Positions 7,199 to 15,342 are shown, counted from the stretch's first letter. The stretch: DNA of 23,972 nt from E44-bin32 sp041573795 (GCA_041573795.1 JBFFQB010000045.1:1-23972); one strand, 5' to 3'. A program made the numbers and translations. The notes: generated by a model from the sequence alone, not told the origin.

Positions 7199-8158
7199 CT
7201 ATTCGTTGAATAGCTCGCCGACGGAGCGGCCTTCATGTGCACGCAGGATTACTTCACCAAGCAAGGAGGCTACGGAAAGGATGGTCAGATTTGGCAAGAG
7301 TTTTTCTTCGGGGATAGGGATTGTATTGGTCGTCACGATCTCTTTAATCGGTTTGTCACGCATATCATCGATCGCATTCGACATCAAGAGCGCATGTGTG
7401 AAGGATAAATAAACATCTTTAGCACCGTGATCCTTGAGAATATCCACCGCCTCACAAACGGACCCGCCGGTTAGCACCTCATCGTCGACCAGGATCACAT
7501 CCTTGCCCTTCACATCACCTATCACGGTGGTAGCCTTTGCACGGGGACGATCGCCCGTTCGCCTTTTTTCCACAAATGCCAGCGGTACACCGAGCTTGGC
7601 CGCAAAATTGCGACCCTTTTTGGCAAACCCGAGATCGGCCGTTGCCACCACGGCGTTTTTTAGGTTTTTTTCAAGAAAGTAATCACTTAGGATATGGAAC
7701 GCTGTGAGTACATCGCCAGGGATCGAGAAAAATCCCTGTATCTGTCCTGCATGCAAATCGATCGTCATGTAGCGATCTGCGCCAGCCACCTCGATCATAT
7801 CCGCTAGCAAGCGGGCTGTGATTGGCACACGCGGTTGATCCTTCTTATCGGAGCGTGCATAGGCCATGTAGGGAAACACGGCCGTAATCCGACCGGCTGA
7901 ATCACGCTTCAAACAGTCGATCATGATGAGAAGTTCCATGATATTGCGATGGACTGGTGGTGCCATAGATTGGATCAAGTAGACGTCCTGTCCACGCACA
8001 CTTCCTGTGAGGCGAATGAATATATTCTCATTCGGAAAGACGACCTTGTCGTAGTCTTCCAACGCAAAGCCCAGGTACTTGCCAATCTCATGCGCAAGCG
8101 CCATCGATCCAGATCCAGCGAATAGTTTGATCTCACCATATCCGTACTGTGTACTCAT
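7199..8158 (-). CDS. prs: Ribose-phosphate pyrophosphokinase (PRPP synthetase)
   Basis: A 319-residue PRPP synthetase, making 5-phosphoribosyl diphosphate from ribose 5-phosphate and ATP for nucleotide, His and Trp synthesis. The FPNENIFIR stretch (41-49) fills the place of the usual FxDGE ATP-binding segment. PYMAYARSDKK (96-106) precedes the DLHAGQIQGFF region (134-144), and the catalytic flexible loop is VEKRR (196-200). VILVDDEVLTGGS (221-233) is the PRPP-binding loop. Length is normal. AAGGAG lies 11 nt before the ATG. It is transcribed alone, 149 nt from meaB, with a plausible weak promoter upstream. The PRPP loop (DDEVLTGGS instead of DDMIDTGGT) differs from the E. coli form but is a variation known in other phyla. 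Confidence 0.93.
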   Translation of the reverse strand: MSTQYGYGEIKLFAGSGSMALAHEIGKYLGFALEDYDKVVFPNENIFIRLTGSVRGQDVYLIQSMAPPVHRNIMELLIMIDCLKRDSAGRITAVFPYMAYARSDKKDQPRVPITARLLADMIEVAGADRYMTIDLHAGQIQGFFSIPGDVLTAFHILSDYFLEKNLKNAVVATADLGFAKKGRNFAAKLGVPLAFVEKRRTGDRPRAKATTVIGDVKGKDVILVDDEVLTGGSVCEAVDILKDHGAKDVYLSFTHALLMSNAIDDMRDKPIKEIVTTNTIPIPEEKLLPNLTILSVASLLGEVILRAHEGRSVGELFNE

Positions 8159-8248
8159 AAAATCTTTGGCTCCTTGCCATCAAGTTGGGATACGCATGTA
8201 CCCAGTGATGTTCATCCTCCTGCCTGATGGTGAAGGGTGGCAGCTAAT

Positions 8249-8276
8249 AGTGTAGCGTTCTCCGGCGGCGACGCAA
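8249..8276 (-). promoter_or_regulatory. Candidate prs promoter
   Basis: On the minus strand TTGCGT (8271-8276), a 16-bp spacer and TACACT (8249-8254) form a moderate sigma-70 type promoter in the 149-nt gap between meaB and prs. Each box matches consensus at four of six positions. The transcribed leader would be about 80 nt. Confidence 0.35.
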
Positions 8277-8307
8277 GCGCAGAATGCGCATAAAGTGGAT
8301 GGAGGAT

Positions 8308-9285
8308 TTACATCTTTTCAAGGGCTTTCGCTACTGCTTCATAGGGTGATTGCTCACGGAGGAGAACCGCTTCCACCATAGCCTCGAAGTTCTTCTTGGA
8401 ATCGCTGTCAAGAAAGCGCTCGAGCAACCGATCGCGCAAGAGCATTTCGAGTTGATGTGCAACCCGGGCGCGCTCACGCGCTTCCTGCTCTCCTGAAGCC
8501 TGGAGGTATCGCCGATGTTCAAGGATCGCGGCTTTGAGTTCGGGGATGCCGTTGCCCTCTGTGGCAATCGTGGCAATGACCGGCGGCGTCCAGCCGGAAC
8601 TGTCCTCCCCTTTTGAGAGGTCTTCCAGGCTTGGTGCAGCCATGTGCAGCGCCAGCTCCAGCGTTCGGCGGGTGTTATCAGCTCCGGGCAGATCGGCTTT
8701 GTTGACGACAAGGATGTCGGCAATTTCCAGGATGCCTGCCTTATTGGCCTGGATATCATCGCCGCGGCCAGGCGCATCAATGACGATGGTGGTATGGGCT
8801 GTGCTGGCGATATCTACTTCCGCCTGTCCTGCTCCGACCGTTTCGATCAGGATCCAGGTAAAACCTGCGGCGTCCAGCGCCTGAGAAACGCTGTGGGTTG
8901 TCCTCGCCAGTCCGCCCAGGGCACCACGACTGGCCATGCTGCGGATAAAAATACCTGGATCCCCAGAAAGATCGCGCATACGGATGCGATCGCCGAGGAT
9001 CGCTCCACCGCTGAATGGGCTGCTAGGATCAACAGCGATGATCGCCACGCGGGGGTCAGGGTTCAGGCCTTCATCAACCTTGCGCAACGCCAAGGCCAAG
9101 TAGTTCACCAGGGTGGATTTGCCGGTTCCTGGAGCACCGGTGATTCCCACAATATGGGCTGAGCCCGTTGCCGGATACAACTCGCCCAGGATGGCGAGGC
9201 CTGCCTGGTCTTCGTTTTCAATCAGTGTTAAAAGACGAGCGAGGGAAAGCCGATCGCCGCTGCGGACCTTTTCAGTTAGCGACAT
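8308..9285 (-). CDS. meaB: MeaB/ArgK-type G-protein chaperone of B12-dependent mutase
   Basis: A 325-residue P-loop GTPase of the MeaB family, which guards loading and repair of the cobalamin cofactor of methylmalonyl-CoA mutase and its relatives. Visible motifs are Walker A G47-I-T-G-A-P-G-T-G-K-S57, the metal/switch segment ETVGAGQ (148-154) and the guanine-specifying NKAD (195-198). I chose the ATG at 9285 because MSLTEKVRSGD is the normal family start. It overlaps the end of the upstream B12-subunit gene by 14 nt and has no clear Shine-Dalgarno, so it is probably translated by coupling. Longer in-frame starts exist upstream but lie inside that gene. The last residues (KALEKM) match a dimerising C-terminal arm. 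Confidence 0.92.
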   Translation of the reverse strand: MSLTEKVRSGDRLSLARLLTLIENEDQAGLAILGELYPATGSAHIVGITGAPGTGKSTLVNYLALALRKVDEGLNPDPRVAIIAVDPSSPFSGGAILGDRIRMRDLSGDPGIFIRSMASRGALGGLARTTHSVSQALDAAGFTWILIETVGAGQAEVDIASTAHTTIVIDAPGRGDDIQANKAGILEIADILVVNKADLPGADNTRRTLELALHMAAPSLEDLSKGEDSSGWTPPVIATIATEGNGIPELKAAILEHRRYLQASGEQEARERARVAHQLEMLLRDRLLERFLDSDSKKNFEAMVEAVLLREQSPYEAVAKALEKM

Positions 9286-9688
9286 CCGTTTTTGCGGAGG
9301 TAACTTCATGGACGATGCGGATGATTTCCTGCGTGTTCGTTCCCGGACCAAAGACTGCAGCGACACCGAGCTCCTTGAGCTTGGGAAGATCCTCATCCGG
9401 GATAATCCCGCCAAGCAGGACCTTTACCCCACCCTGACCCTGCCCCTTAAGCAGCTCGACTACCCGCGGGATCAGGGCCATGTGAGCACCGGAGAGGATC
9501 GAGAGGCCTACCAGATCCACATCCTCCTGTAATGCGGCTTCGGCGATCATCTCGGGTGTCTGACGGAGACCGGTATAGATCACTTCCATACCAGCGTCCC
9601 GCAGGGCGCGGGCTACAACCATGGCCCCGCGATCGTGTCCATCCAAACCTGGTTTCGCAATTAACACGCGTAGCTTCGTCTTGGCCAT
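9272..9688 (-). CDS. B12-binding subunit of methylmalonyl-CoA mutase type
   Basis: A 138-residue stand-alone cobalamin-binding domain, the small subunit of a split methylmalonyl-CoA (or related acyl-CoA) mutase. It has the DGHDRG form of DxHxxG (D16, H18, G21), with His18 as lower ligand to cobalt, then the SILSG (63-67) and GG.IP loops of the B12 Rossmann fold. YTGLRQTPE (38-46) is typical of the mutase C-terminal domain. AGGAG precedes the ATG by about 8 nt. It forms a two-gene operon with meaB. The catalytic large subunit is not in the window and must be encoded elsewhere if the mutase works. Isobutyryl- or ethylmalonyl-CoA mutase use is equally possible. Confidence 0.9.
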   Translation of the reverse strand: MAKTKLRVLIAKPGLDGHDRGAMVVARALRDAGMEVIYTGLRQTPEMIAEAALQEDVDLVGLSILSGAHMALIPRVVELLKGQGQGGVKVLLGGIIPDEDLPKLKELGVAAVFGPGTNTQEIIRIVHEVTSAKTDVAN

Positions 9689-9761
9689 GAATGATCTCCT
9701 GCTTGGGATTATACACCCGCGTCTGAGCAGAGCAGCGCTGGCGCAGACCTATCAAATCATC

Positions 9762-10775
9762 CTAGATTTTAGGATGGTACATGTTCATCGCCTGGCGAAC
9801 AACCTCCATTGTTGCGATCGCTTCCTGTCTCATTTTACGGGTACCTTCGGCAAGGCGCTCGTCCACAAGCGCAGGATTTGCCTCATACACTGCACGCTTC
9901 TCCCGAATTGGATCGAGAAAGTCATTGATTGCCTGGGCAAGTTTTGTTTTAACTTCAACGTCGCCGACTTTACCTTTGCGATATCGATCCTTCAAATCCG
10001 CCACTTCTTCTCGGTCAGGGTTAAATGCGTCGTGATAGATAAAAACCGGGTTTCCCTCAACCTTGCCGGGCACATCCGCACTCACGCGCTTGGGATCGGT
10101 ATACATACTGCGAACCTTATTGCGTACCACCTCGGCATCATCGGCCAGGAATATGGCGTTATTTAAGGATTTGCTCATTTTGGCCTGACCATCGGTTCCT
10201 ACCAGCGTGGGTACATCCCCAATTAAGGCATCTGGCACGGGAAAGACTTCCCCATAGAGGTGATTAAAGCGCCTGGCAATTTCCCTGGTGATTTCCACGT
10301 GCGCTTCATTGTCTTTGCCCACGGGCACAAGGTGTGCGCGAGGAAGCAGAATATCAGCAGCTTGAAGAACGGGATAGCCCAATAAACCGAAGGGCATACG
10401 ATCAAGATTGGCGGCACGGGCCATATCTTTCAAACTTGGGAGACGTTCCAGTCGTGGAACCGTAACCAACATCTCAAGGTACAGGTTCAGTTCATAGGTC
10501 TCCGGCACCGCTGACTGTAGGAAGACTGTGCTCTTTTCAGGATCGATGCCCACTGCGAAATAATCCATCAGCAACTGGCGGACATGCGATCCGATTTCTG
10601 AGATCGATTCCTTCTCAGGTTTGGTGGTCAGGGTATGGAGATCGGCAATGATGAAATAACATTCATATTGCTCCTGGAGCGCGATGCGATTTTCTAACGA
10701 ACCGACATAATGACCCAGGTGCAATTGCCCGGTGGGACGATCCCCTGTGAGGATCCGTTTCTTTGTCTTCGTCAT
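9762..10775 (-). CDS. trpS: Tryptophanyl-tRNA synthetase
   Basis: A 337-residue class I synthetase that charges tRNA-Trp. The HIGH signature appears as HLGH (19-22) in TGQLHLGHYVGS, and KMSKS is at 199-203. The D140-ILLPRAHLVPVGKDNEAHVE region is the usual tryptophan/AMP pocket. The ATG at 10775 has AAGGAGG about 6 nt upstream; an ATG five codons earlier overlaps that Shine-Dalgarno sequence and is rejected. Length is normal. The gene is controlled by the T-box leader directly upstream, which senses uncharged tRNA-Trp. The 73-nt gap to the next gene has no clear terminator, but a TATAAT (9708-9713 on the minus strand) may start the next transcript. Confidence 0.96.
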   Translation of the reverse strand: MTKTKKRILTGDRPTGQLHLGHYVGSLENRIALQEQYECYFIIADLHTLTTKPEKESISEIGSHVRQLLMDYFAVGIDPEKSTVFLQSAVPETYELNLYLEMLVTVPRLERLPSLKDMARAANLDRMPFGLLGYPVLQAADILLPRAHLVPVGKDNEAHVEITREIARRFNHLYGEVFPVPDALIGDVPTLVGTDGQAKMSKSLNNAIFLADDAEVVRNKVRSMYTDPKRVSADVPGKVEGNPVFIYHDAFNPDREEVADLKDRYRKGKVGDVEVKTKLAQAINDFLDPIREKRAVYEANPALVDERLAEGTRKMRQEAIATMEVVRQAMNMYHPKI

Positions 10776-10820
10776 ACTTGCCTCCTTCATGCTTCGATGT
10801 CGTTGAAGCAGCCCTTAAAA

Positions 10821-10847
10821 TATAAAACTCGTCCCTTTGGGGACGAG
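10821..10847 (-). terminator. T-box attenuator terminator
   Basis: On the minus strand CTCGTCCC-CAAA-GGGACGAG is a perfect 8-bp stem followed by TTTTATATTTT. It lies 12 nt after the T-box core and about 50 nt before the trpS start. It should form when tRNA-Trp is charged and be replaced by the antiterminator when uncharged tRNA binds. Confidence 0.9.
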
Positions 10848-11129
10848 CACTGTTAATGCCCGCGGTGCCACCCCGCTTGAGCCGGATTTTTGTTCCAGCT
10901 CCACCTCTGAAGCCTTTCCCGATCGTCGGGAAACACCTTGCCCGGATAACGGAGGCAAATCCGGCATGTACTACTCCCGTGGTATCCGAAATCAGCCCGG
11001 ATGGTTTCGCCATGCAGCTCGGAGGCCCATTCAACGTCACTGCGCGCACGGTTTCTCAGCAGCACCGCTCTCTGTTCCGCAAGTCCGACGTCTACTCTTC
11101 CTCGTCAACGCTCGAGTTCACTTAATTAT
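10821..11129 (-). promoter_or_regulatory. Tryptophan-specific T-box leader of trpS
   Basis: A transcribed leader of about 300 nt on the minus strand with the hallmarks of a T-box. The bottom Stem I helix GAGG/CCTC and the helix GACGTC/GACGTT bracket an internal loop. One side of the loop has the AGTA motif and the other GAATGGG, which presents UGG (11027-11029), the Trp codon, as specifier. The distal GAACAGAGAG segment fits the apical region. The antiterminator core GGGTGGCACCGCG (10862-10874) contains UGGC, complementary to the GCCA end expected of bacterial tRNA-Trp with discriminator G73. A terminator follows at 10821-10847. This explains almost all of the 420-nt gap between trpS and trxA. 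Confidence 0.93.
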
Positions 11130-11135
11130 CGTCCA

Positions 11136-11164
11136 AGTATAAAACCCGCCGGTGGGATCGTCAA
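11136..11164 (-). promoter_or_regulatory. Promoter of the trpS T-box transcript
   Basis: On the minus strand TTGACG (11159-11164), 17 bp, TATACT (11136-11141), both five of six to sigma-70 consensus. Transcription would begin near 11129, just before Stem I of the T-box. The -35 and spacer lie within the loop and 3' arm of the trxA terminator. Confidence 0.65.
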
Positions 11165-11172
11165 CCGGCGAG
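11141..11172 (-). terminator. Intrinsic terminator of trxA
   Basis: On the minus strand CTCGCCGGT and ACCGGCGGG pair over 9 bp (one G-U) around a 10-nt loop, followed by TTTTAT. It sits 26 nt after the trxA stop codon. Confidence 0.8.
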
Positions 11173-11197
11173 TTCATTCGTCACACTGATCTGGATA

Positions 11198-11524
11198 TCA
11201 CCCCAGGTGCGGTGAAAGTTTATCCAAAATACGATTTTTAGGCACATAACCCGTCAAGCGTTCAACCGGCTCTCCATCCTTAAAAAGGATCAGCGTGGGC
11301 ACACCCATAACCCCCCACTTCATCGTGCTGTCGACATTCTCGTCGATATCTAATTTTGTGACCTTGAGTTTGTCTTCTAGCTCAAGGGCGATCTCATCCA
11401 CAATCGGATCAAGTTGCTTACAGGGGTGACACCACTCAGCGCCAAAATCCACCAGCACCGCTCCCCCAGCTTGCAGCACTTCGCGCTCAAAACTCGCGTC
11501 ATCAATATCTATAATCTCTGCCAT
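11198..11524 (-). CDS. trxA: Thioredoxin
   Basis: A 108-residue thioredoxin, a cytoplasmic dithiol reductant. It has the normal fold landmarks: DFGAEWCHPCK active site (CxxC at C32 and C35), buried acid D26, and cis-Pro in GVPTL (P76). The active site is WCHPC rather than the usual WCGPC; the His in that position should shift redox potential or partner choice. The ATG at 11524 follows an AGGACAGGTGAG Shine-Dalgarno region; a longer reading frame upstream crosses the promoter and is not used. There is a strong promoter 35 nt upstream. The gene is divergent from hrcA and is not under the CIRCE site as far as can be seen. Confidence 0.93.
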   Translation of the reverse strand: MAEIIDIDDASFEREVLQAGGAVLVDFGAEWCHPCKQLDPIVDEIALELEDKLKVTKLDIDENVDSTMKWGVMGVPTLILFKDGEPVERLTGYVPKNRILDKLSPHLG

Positions 11525-11558
11525 CTCACCTGTCCTAAAAAATATATACACTGCGGCG

Positions 11559-11587
11559 ATACTAATCGTCGACGGCCTAAATGTCAA
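11559..11587 (-). promoter_or_regulatory. Promoter of trxA
   Basis: On the minus strand TTGACA (11582-11587), a 17-bp spacer and TAGTAT (11559-11564) form a near-consensus sigma-70 promoter. Transcription would start about 28 nt before the trxA ATG. Confidence 0.75.
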
Positions 11588-11698
11588 CTCTTTGTTTTCC
11601 ATGCTTACAGACGCCGCCAGATTTGCCATTCATACCCCGCTCACATGCGACAACGCAGAATGTCGATGCCACAGATTTGATTTCTCAAATCGCTCAAC

Positions 11699-11727
11699 TT
11701 GACGCCCTTTTACGGGGGTGATACCAT
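11699..11727 (+). promoter_or_regulatory. Promoter of the hrcA heat-shock operon
   Basis: TTGACG (11699-11704), 17 bp, TACCAT (11722-11727). The expected start near 11734 lies just ahead of the CIRCE element, the standard arrangement for HrcA repression. Confidence 0.7.
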
Positions 11728-11741
11728 AGATTCTGTAAGTT

Positions 11742-11768
11742 TTAGCACTCTCAGTATGAGAGTGCTAA
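11742..11768. promoter_or_regulatory. CIRCE operator (HrcA binding site)
   Basis: TTAGCACTC-N9-GAGTGCTAA is a perfect CIRCE inverted repeat. It is placed between the promoter and the hrcA start, so HrcA represses its own operon here. In RNA it would also form a hairpin at the 5' end of the transcript. Confidence 0.97.
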
Positions 11769-11793
11769 ATCCTTGTACAAAGGTGCTCCCCAG

Positions 11794-12822
11794 ATGGATA
11801 TTAGTGAACGCCAACAATCCCTATTGGCGCTTATCGTGCGAGCCTATACCGAAACGGCCAAGCCCATCGGTTCGAAGAAGTTGCTCGAGCGTTACAACTT
11901 GAACGTTAGCTCGGCGACCGTTCGGAACGAGATGGCCGTGCTTACAGAGGCCGGATTTTTACGCCAGCCTCATACCTCAGCAGGCCGGGTTCCTACAGAA
12001 GCTGGCTACCGTTATTTCGTGCGTGGCTTGCTGGTTGATTCAGAGCTCCCCAATGCTGAGAAACGTCTGATTAGCCATCAATTTCATCAGGCCCACGCAG
12101 ACATTGATGAGTGGGTCCGCCTATCCGCCTCTGTCCTTGCCCAACATTCACACGTAGCTTCGCTGGTGACCACCCCGCGACCTGAGCGTGCAATCTTCAA
12201 ACACTTGAAGTTGATTGCCACCCAGGGGCAGCAAGTTCTGCTTGTTCTGGTCCTGCAGGGAGGCGATGTGCGCCAACAGATTTTGACTCTGGCGAAAGTT
12301 GTCGATCAATCCTATCTGGAGGCGATCGCATCACAAGTCACCGCCACCTGTAATAGTAGGGATACGGCGTTCGTATCGGGCCAGATCGAGAATTTTACAG
12401 ACCTCGCCGGGGATATCACCCGTCTTGTCGCCGAGATGATGGAACGTGCCGATGCCGTCTGGGCCGGAGACATCTACCGCGATGGGATCACTAATGTCCT
12501 CGCCCAACCCGAGTTCGCCCAATCAGAATCCGCCCGGAACGCGCTGCGCTTGCTTGAAGAGCGCAGTTTTCTTGAGGAAGTGCTGGCGAATGTGTTAAGC
12601 CCAAACGTTGGCGGCGTGCAAGTTGTTATTGGCGGCGAAGGGGGATGGGAAGAACTGCGCGAATGTTCGATGGTGCTCACCCGATACGGTGCGCCAGGTT
12701 ATGCTACCGGTGCCCTGGGCGTGGTAGGGCCGACACGCATGTCCTATGGAAGGACGATATCGGCCGTGAGATACGTCGCCGGTCTTCTTAGCGAACTCGT
12801 CGTTGAGACCTACGCCGGATGA
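11794..12822 (+). CDS. hrcA: Heat-inducible transcription repressor HrcA
   Basis: A 342-residue repressor that binds CIRCE and is released when the GroEL chaperone is titrated by unfolded protein. The N-terminal winged helix (about 1-80) includes ETAKPIGSKKLLERY and SSATVRNEMAVLTEAGFL, with the family signature HTSAGRVPTEAGYRYFV after it. The C-terminal half is the GAF-like/dimerisation region ending in GPTRMSYGRTI, which is typical. The ATG at 11794 has AAGGTG 8 nt upstream; the TTG at 11773 lies too close to CIRCE and lacks a Shine-Dalgarno sequence. It is first of five genes. Confidence 0.96.
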   Translation: MDISERQQSLLALIVRAYTETAKPIGSKKLLERYNLNVSSATVRNEMAVLTEAGFLRQPHTSAGRVPTEAGYRYFVRGLLVDSELPNAEKRLISHQFHQAHADIDEWVRLSASVLAQHSHVASLVTTPRPERAIFKHLKLIATQGQQVLLVLVLQGGDVRQQILTLAKVVDQSYLEAIASQVTATCNSRDTAFVSGQIENFTDLAGDITRLVAEMMERADAVWAGDIYRDGITNVLAQPEFAQSESARNALRLLEERSFLEEVLANVLSPNVGGVQVVIGGEGGWEELRECSMVLTRYGAPGYATGALGVVGPTRMSYGRTISAVRYVAGLLSELVVETYAG

Positions 12823-12862
12823 CAATGCGACGATATATACGCTAGCAATATGAGGTTATGCC

Positions 12863-13450
12863 GTGGCAAAAGATAATAAAAAGAAAAAAACCGAAGAAAA
12901 CGAAGAGCGAGTTGAAGTTGAAGCACAGGAGCAACCCGAGCCAGAGGATGTGATCGCCTCCTCTGAAGAGGAGCTGCCAGAGCTGCAAGAAGGCGATGCT
13001 GATGATGAGCTATCACAGCTCAAGTCGCAGGCAGCGGAGTACCTCGATGGTTGGCAGCGAGCCCGCGCTGAGTTCGCGAACTACAAGAAGCGGGTTGAAC
13101 GGGAGAATGAGGGTGCTCGGCAGCGTATCACCGCAGAGATGCTCCTGCGCTATTTAGACATCATGGACGATCTTGAAAGGGCGCTTGAAAATTCGCCTGA
13201 CAAGAATGACATGCATGAATGGATCTCCGGCATTGAACTCATCTATCAAAAGTTCAGCGCTATCTTAGAGTCGGAGGGCGTGGAGCCGATTGAAACCGAA
13301 GGTGAACGCTTCGATCCTAATCTTCATGAAGCAATATCTTACGAAGATACAGATGAGTTCGAAGGAGGTTCTATCATCGCCGTTACTCAGCGCGGTTACA
13401 AACTTGGTGACCGCATTGTACGACCCGCCATGGTCAGGGTCGCCAAGTAG
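12863..13450 (+). CDS. grpE: GrpE nucleotide-exchange factor
   Basis: A 195-residue cochaperone that releases ADP from DnaK. It has an acidic, low-complexity N-terminus (1-55), a long coiled coil (about 48-95) with WQRARAEFANYKKRVERE, a helical bundle, and the C-terminal beta domain containing GERFDPNLHEAI and the final GDRIVRPAMVRVA, all typical. It starts with GTG at 12863 with GAGG 7 nt upstream. It lies 40 nt after hrcA and 11 nt before dnaK, whose Shine-Dalgarno overlaps the grpE stop. Confidence 0.96.
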   Translation: MAKDNKKKKTEENEERVEVEAQEQPEPEDVIASSEEELPELQEGDADDELSQLKSQAAEYLDGWQRARAEFANYKKRVERENEGARQRITAEMLLRYLDIMDDLERALENSPDKNDMHEWISGIELIYQKFSAILESEGVEPIETEGERFDPNLHEAISYEDTDEFEGGSIIAVTQRGYKLGDRIVRPAMVRVAK

Positions 13451-13461
13451 GAGGCACACTT

Positions 13462-15342
13462 ATGGGTAGGATTATTGGCATCGATCTTGGTACAACTAAT
13501 TCCGTCGTCGCCATCATGGAGGGCGGTGAGCCAACGGTAATTCCCTCTTCCGAAGGGTCTCGACTGATTCCTTCTGTGGTCGCCCAAAACCCAAAAACGG
13601 GAGAGCGCCTGGTCGGGCAGGTCGCCCGCCGTCAAGCGGTGGTGAATCCCGAGAACACGATCTTCTCGATTAAACGCTTCATGGGCAGGAAGCATTCTGA
13701 CCCTGAAGTCCAACACGGCCTTGATCTTGTGCCTTATAAAGTTGACGAAGCGCCGAATGGTGACGTGCGTGTCGAGCTCGGGGGAAAAACCTACTCACCA
13801 CCTGAAATCTCAGCCATGGTGCTGGCGAAGATTAAAGCGGATGCCGAGGCGTTCACAGGAGAAAGCATCACGCAGGCTGTGATTACCGTGCCAGCATACT
13901 TTAATGACGCGCAGCGTAACGCCACCAAAGACGCTGGAAAAATCGCTGGTCTCGAGGTGCTGCGCATCATCAATGAACCCACGGCATCATCCCTGGCTTT
14001 TGGATTGGATAAAAAGACCGATAAAACCATCGCCGTGTATGATCTTGGTGGTGGAACCTTTGACATTTCCATCCTGGATGTCGGTGATGGCGTCTTCGAA
14101 GTTAAATCCACCAACGGTGATACCTTCCTGGGTGGTGACGATTTTGATCAACGCGTCATCGATTATGTTGCAGATGAATTTCAACGCGATCAAGGCATTG
14201 ATTTGCGCGCCGACCGCCAGGCACTGCAACGCCTGAAGGAAGCTGCAGAAAAGGCCAAGATCGAACTTTCCACCGTAGCACAGACAGAGATCAATCTTCC
14301 TTTTGTTACTGCCGATGCAAGCGGCCCGAAACATCTCAACCTCTCACTCACCCGCGCCAAACTTGAGCAGCTCACGGACGACCTCATCGATCGGTCGGTT
14401 GGACCCTGCAAGCAGGCGCTCAAAGATGCCGGCCTAAGCGCGAGTGATATCGATGAAGTCATTCTTGTCGGTGGTATGACGCGCATGCCAGCTGTGCGTG
14501 AGACGGTGCGCAAGATTTTTGACCGCGAACCCCATAAGGGCGTCAATCCGGATGAAGTCGTCGCCATCGGGGCGGCCATCCAGGCTGGCGTACTCGGCGG
14601 AGAAGTCAAGGATATCCTTCTGCTGGATGTCACCCCCCTGACTCTATCAATCGAAACGCTAGGTGGTGTAGCTACAGCCTTGATCGACCGCAACACGACC
14701 ATCCCCACACGCAAGAGCCAGGTATTTTCAACTGCCTCAGACAATCAGGCCGAGGTCGAAATCCACTCGGTTCAGGGCGAGCGCCCAATGGCAGCGGACA
14801 ACAAATCGCTGGGTCGATTTACGCTGGAGGGGATCCCGCCTGCCCCACGTGGTATACCGCAAATTGAAGTAACGTTCGACATCGATGCGGACGGGATCCT
14901 GAAAGTCAGTGCGACCGATAAAGCTACGGGGAAGAGCCAGCAGATCACGATCCATGCCTCCTCAGGACTTACCGAAGATGAGGTCGAACGAATGCGCGAT
15001 GAGGCTCAAACGCACGCTGAACAAGATCTACAACGAAAAGAATTGGCTGAGGCCAAGAATATCGCCGATCAGTCCGTGTACACCGGCGAGAAACTGTTAC
15101 GTGATCATGGAGAGCGGATCAGCGCTGAGCTAAAGAGCGATCTAGAAAGTAAGATCGCAGACGTCAAGACGAAGCTCGGAGGCGAAGAAGGCCAAGCCCT
15201 GAAGAACGCGGCTGAAGCGTTATTGAGTGTGATCGAAAAAGTAGGCACGGATATCCACCAACCAACCGGTGATGCAGTTGCCGGGGGGTCGTCCAATCCT
15301 GACGAAGATGTGATTGAGGGCGAGTTTAAGGAAGAAGAATAG
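13462..15342 (+). CDS. dnaK: Hsp70 chaperone DnaK
   Basis: A 626-residue ATP-driven chaperone. The phosphate-1 loop is GIDLGTTNSVVA (6-17), phosphate-2 is DLGGGTFD (194-201), and the adenosine region is LVGGMTRMP. The substrate-binding domain includes LLLDVTPLTLSIET and the lid ends with an acidic tail EGEFKEEE. The N-terminal ATPase domain retains the segment after RFMGRK (about 76-105) that is short or absent in many Gram-positive DnaK proteins. GGAGG 8 nt before the ATG overlaps the grpE stop. Part of the CIRCE operon. Confidence 0.98.
   Translation: MGRIIGIDLGTTNSVVAIMEGGEPTVIPSSEGSRLIPSVVAQNPKTGERLVGQVARRQAVVNPENTIFSIKRFMGRKHSDPEVQHGLDLVPYKVDEAPNGDVRVELGGKTYSPPEISAMVLAKIKADAEAFTGESITQAVITVPAYFNDAQRNATKDAGKIAGLEVLRIINEPTASSLAFGLDKKTDKTIAVYDLGGGTFDISILDVGDGVFEVKSTNGDTFLGGDDFDQRVIDYVADEFQRDQGIDLRADRQALQRLKEAAEKAKIELSTVAQTEINLPFVTADASGPKHLNLSLTRAKLEQLTDDLIDRSVGPCKQALKDAGLSASDIDEVILVGGMTRMPAVRETVRKIFDREPHKGVNPDEVVAIGAAIQAGVLGGEVKDILLLDVTPLTLSIETLGGVATALIDRNTTIPTRKSQVFSTASDNQAEVEIHSVQGERPMAADNKSLGRFTLEGIPPAPRGIPQIEVTFDIDADGILKVSATDKATGKSQQITIHASSGLTEDEVERMRDEAQTHAEQDLQRKELAEAKNIADQSVYTGEKLLRDHGERISAELKSDLESKIADVKTKLGGEEGQALKNAAEALLSVIEKVGTDIHQPTGDAVAGGSSNPDEDVIEGEFKEEE

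Noticed and set aside
8159..8210. Tiny ORF in the prs leader (AGGAGG directly followed by ATG)
   Set aside because: Spacing between AGGAGG and the ATG is zero, so initiation there is unlikely; the 11-codon peptide has no notable content.
8644..9162. Open frame opposite meaB (172 codons)
   Set aside because: Shadow of MeaB; composition is that of a complementary strand, with no recognisable protein.
11525..11629. N-terminally extended thioredoxin
   Set aside because: The extension runs over the trxA promoter and lacks a Shine-Dalgarno; the ATG at 11524 begins a normal thioredoxin.
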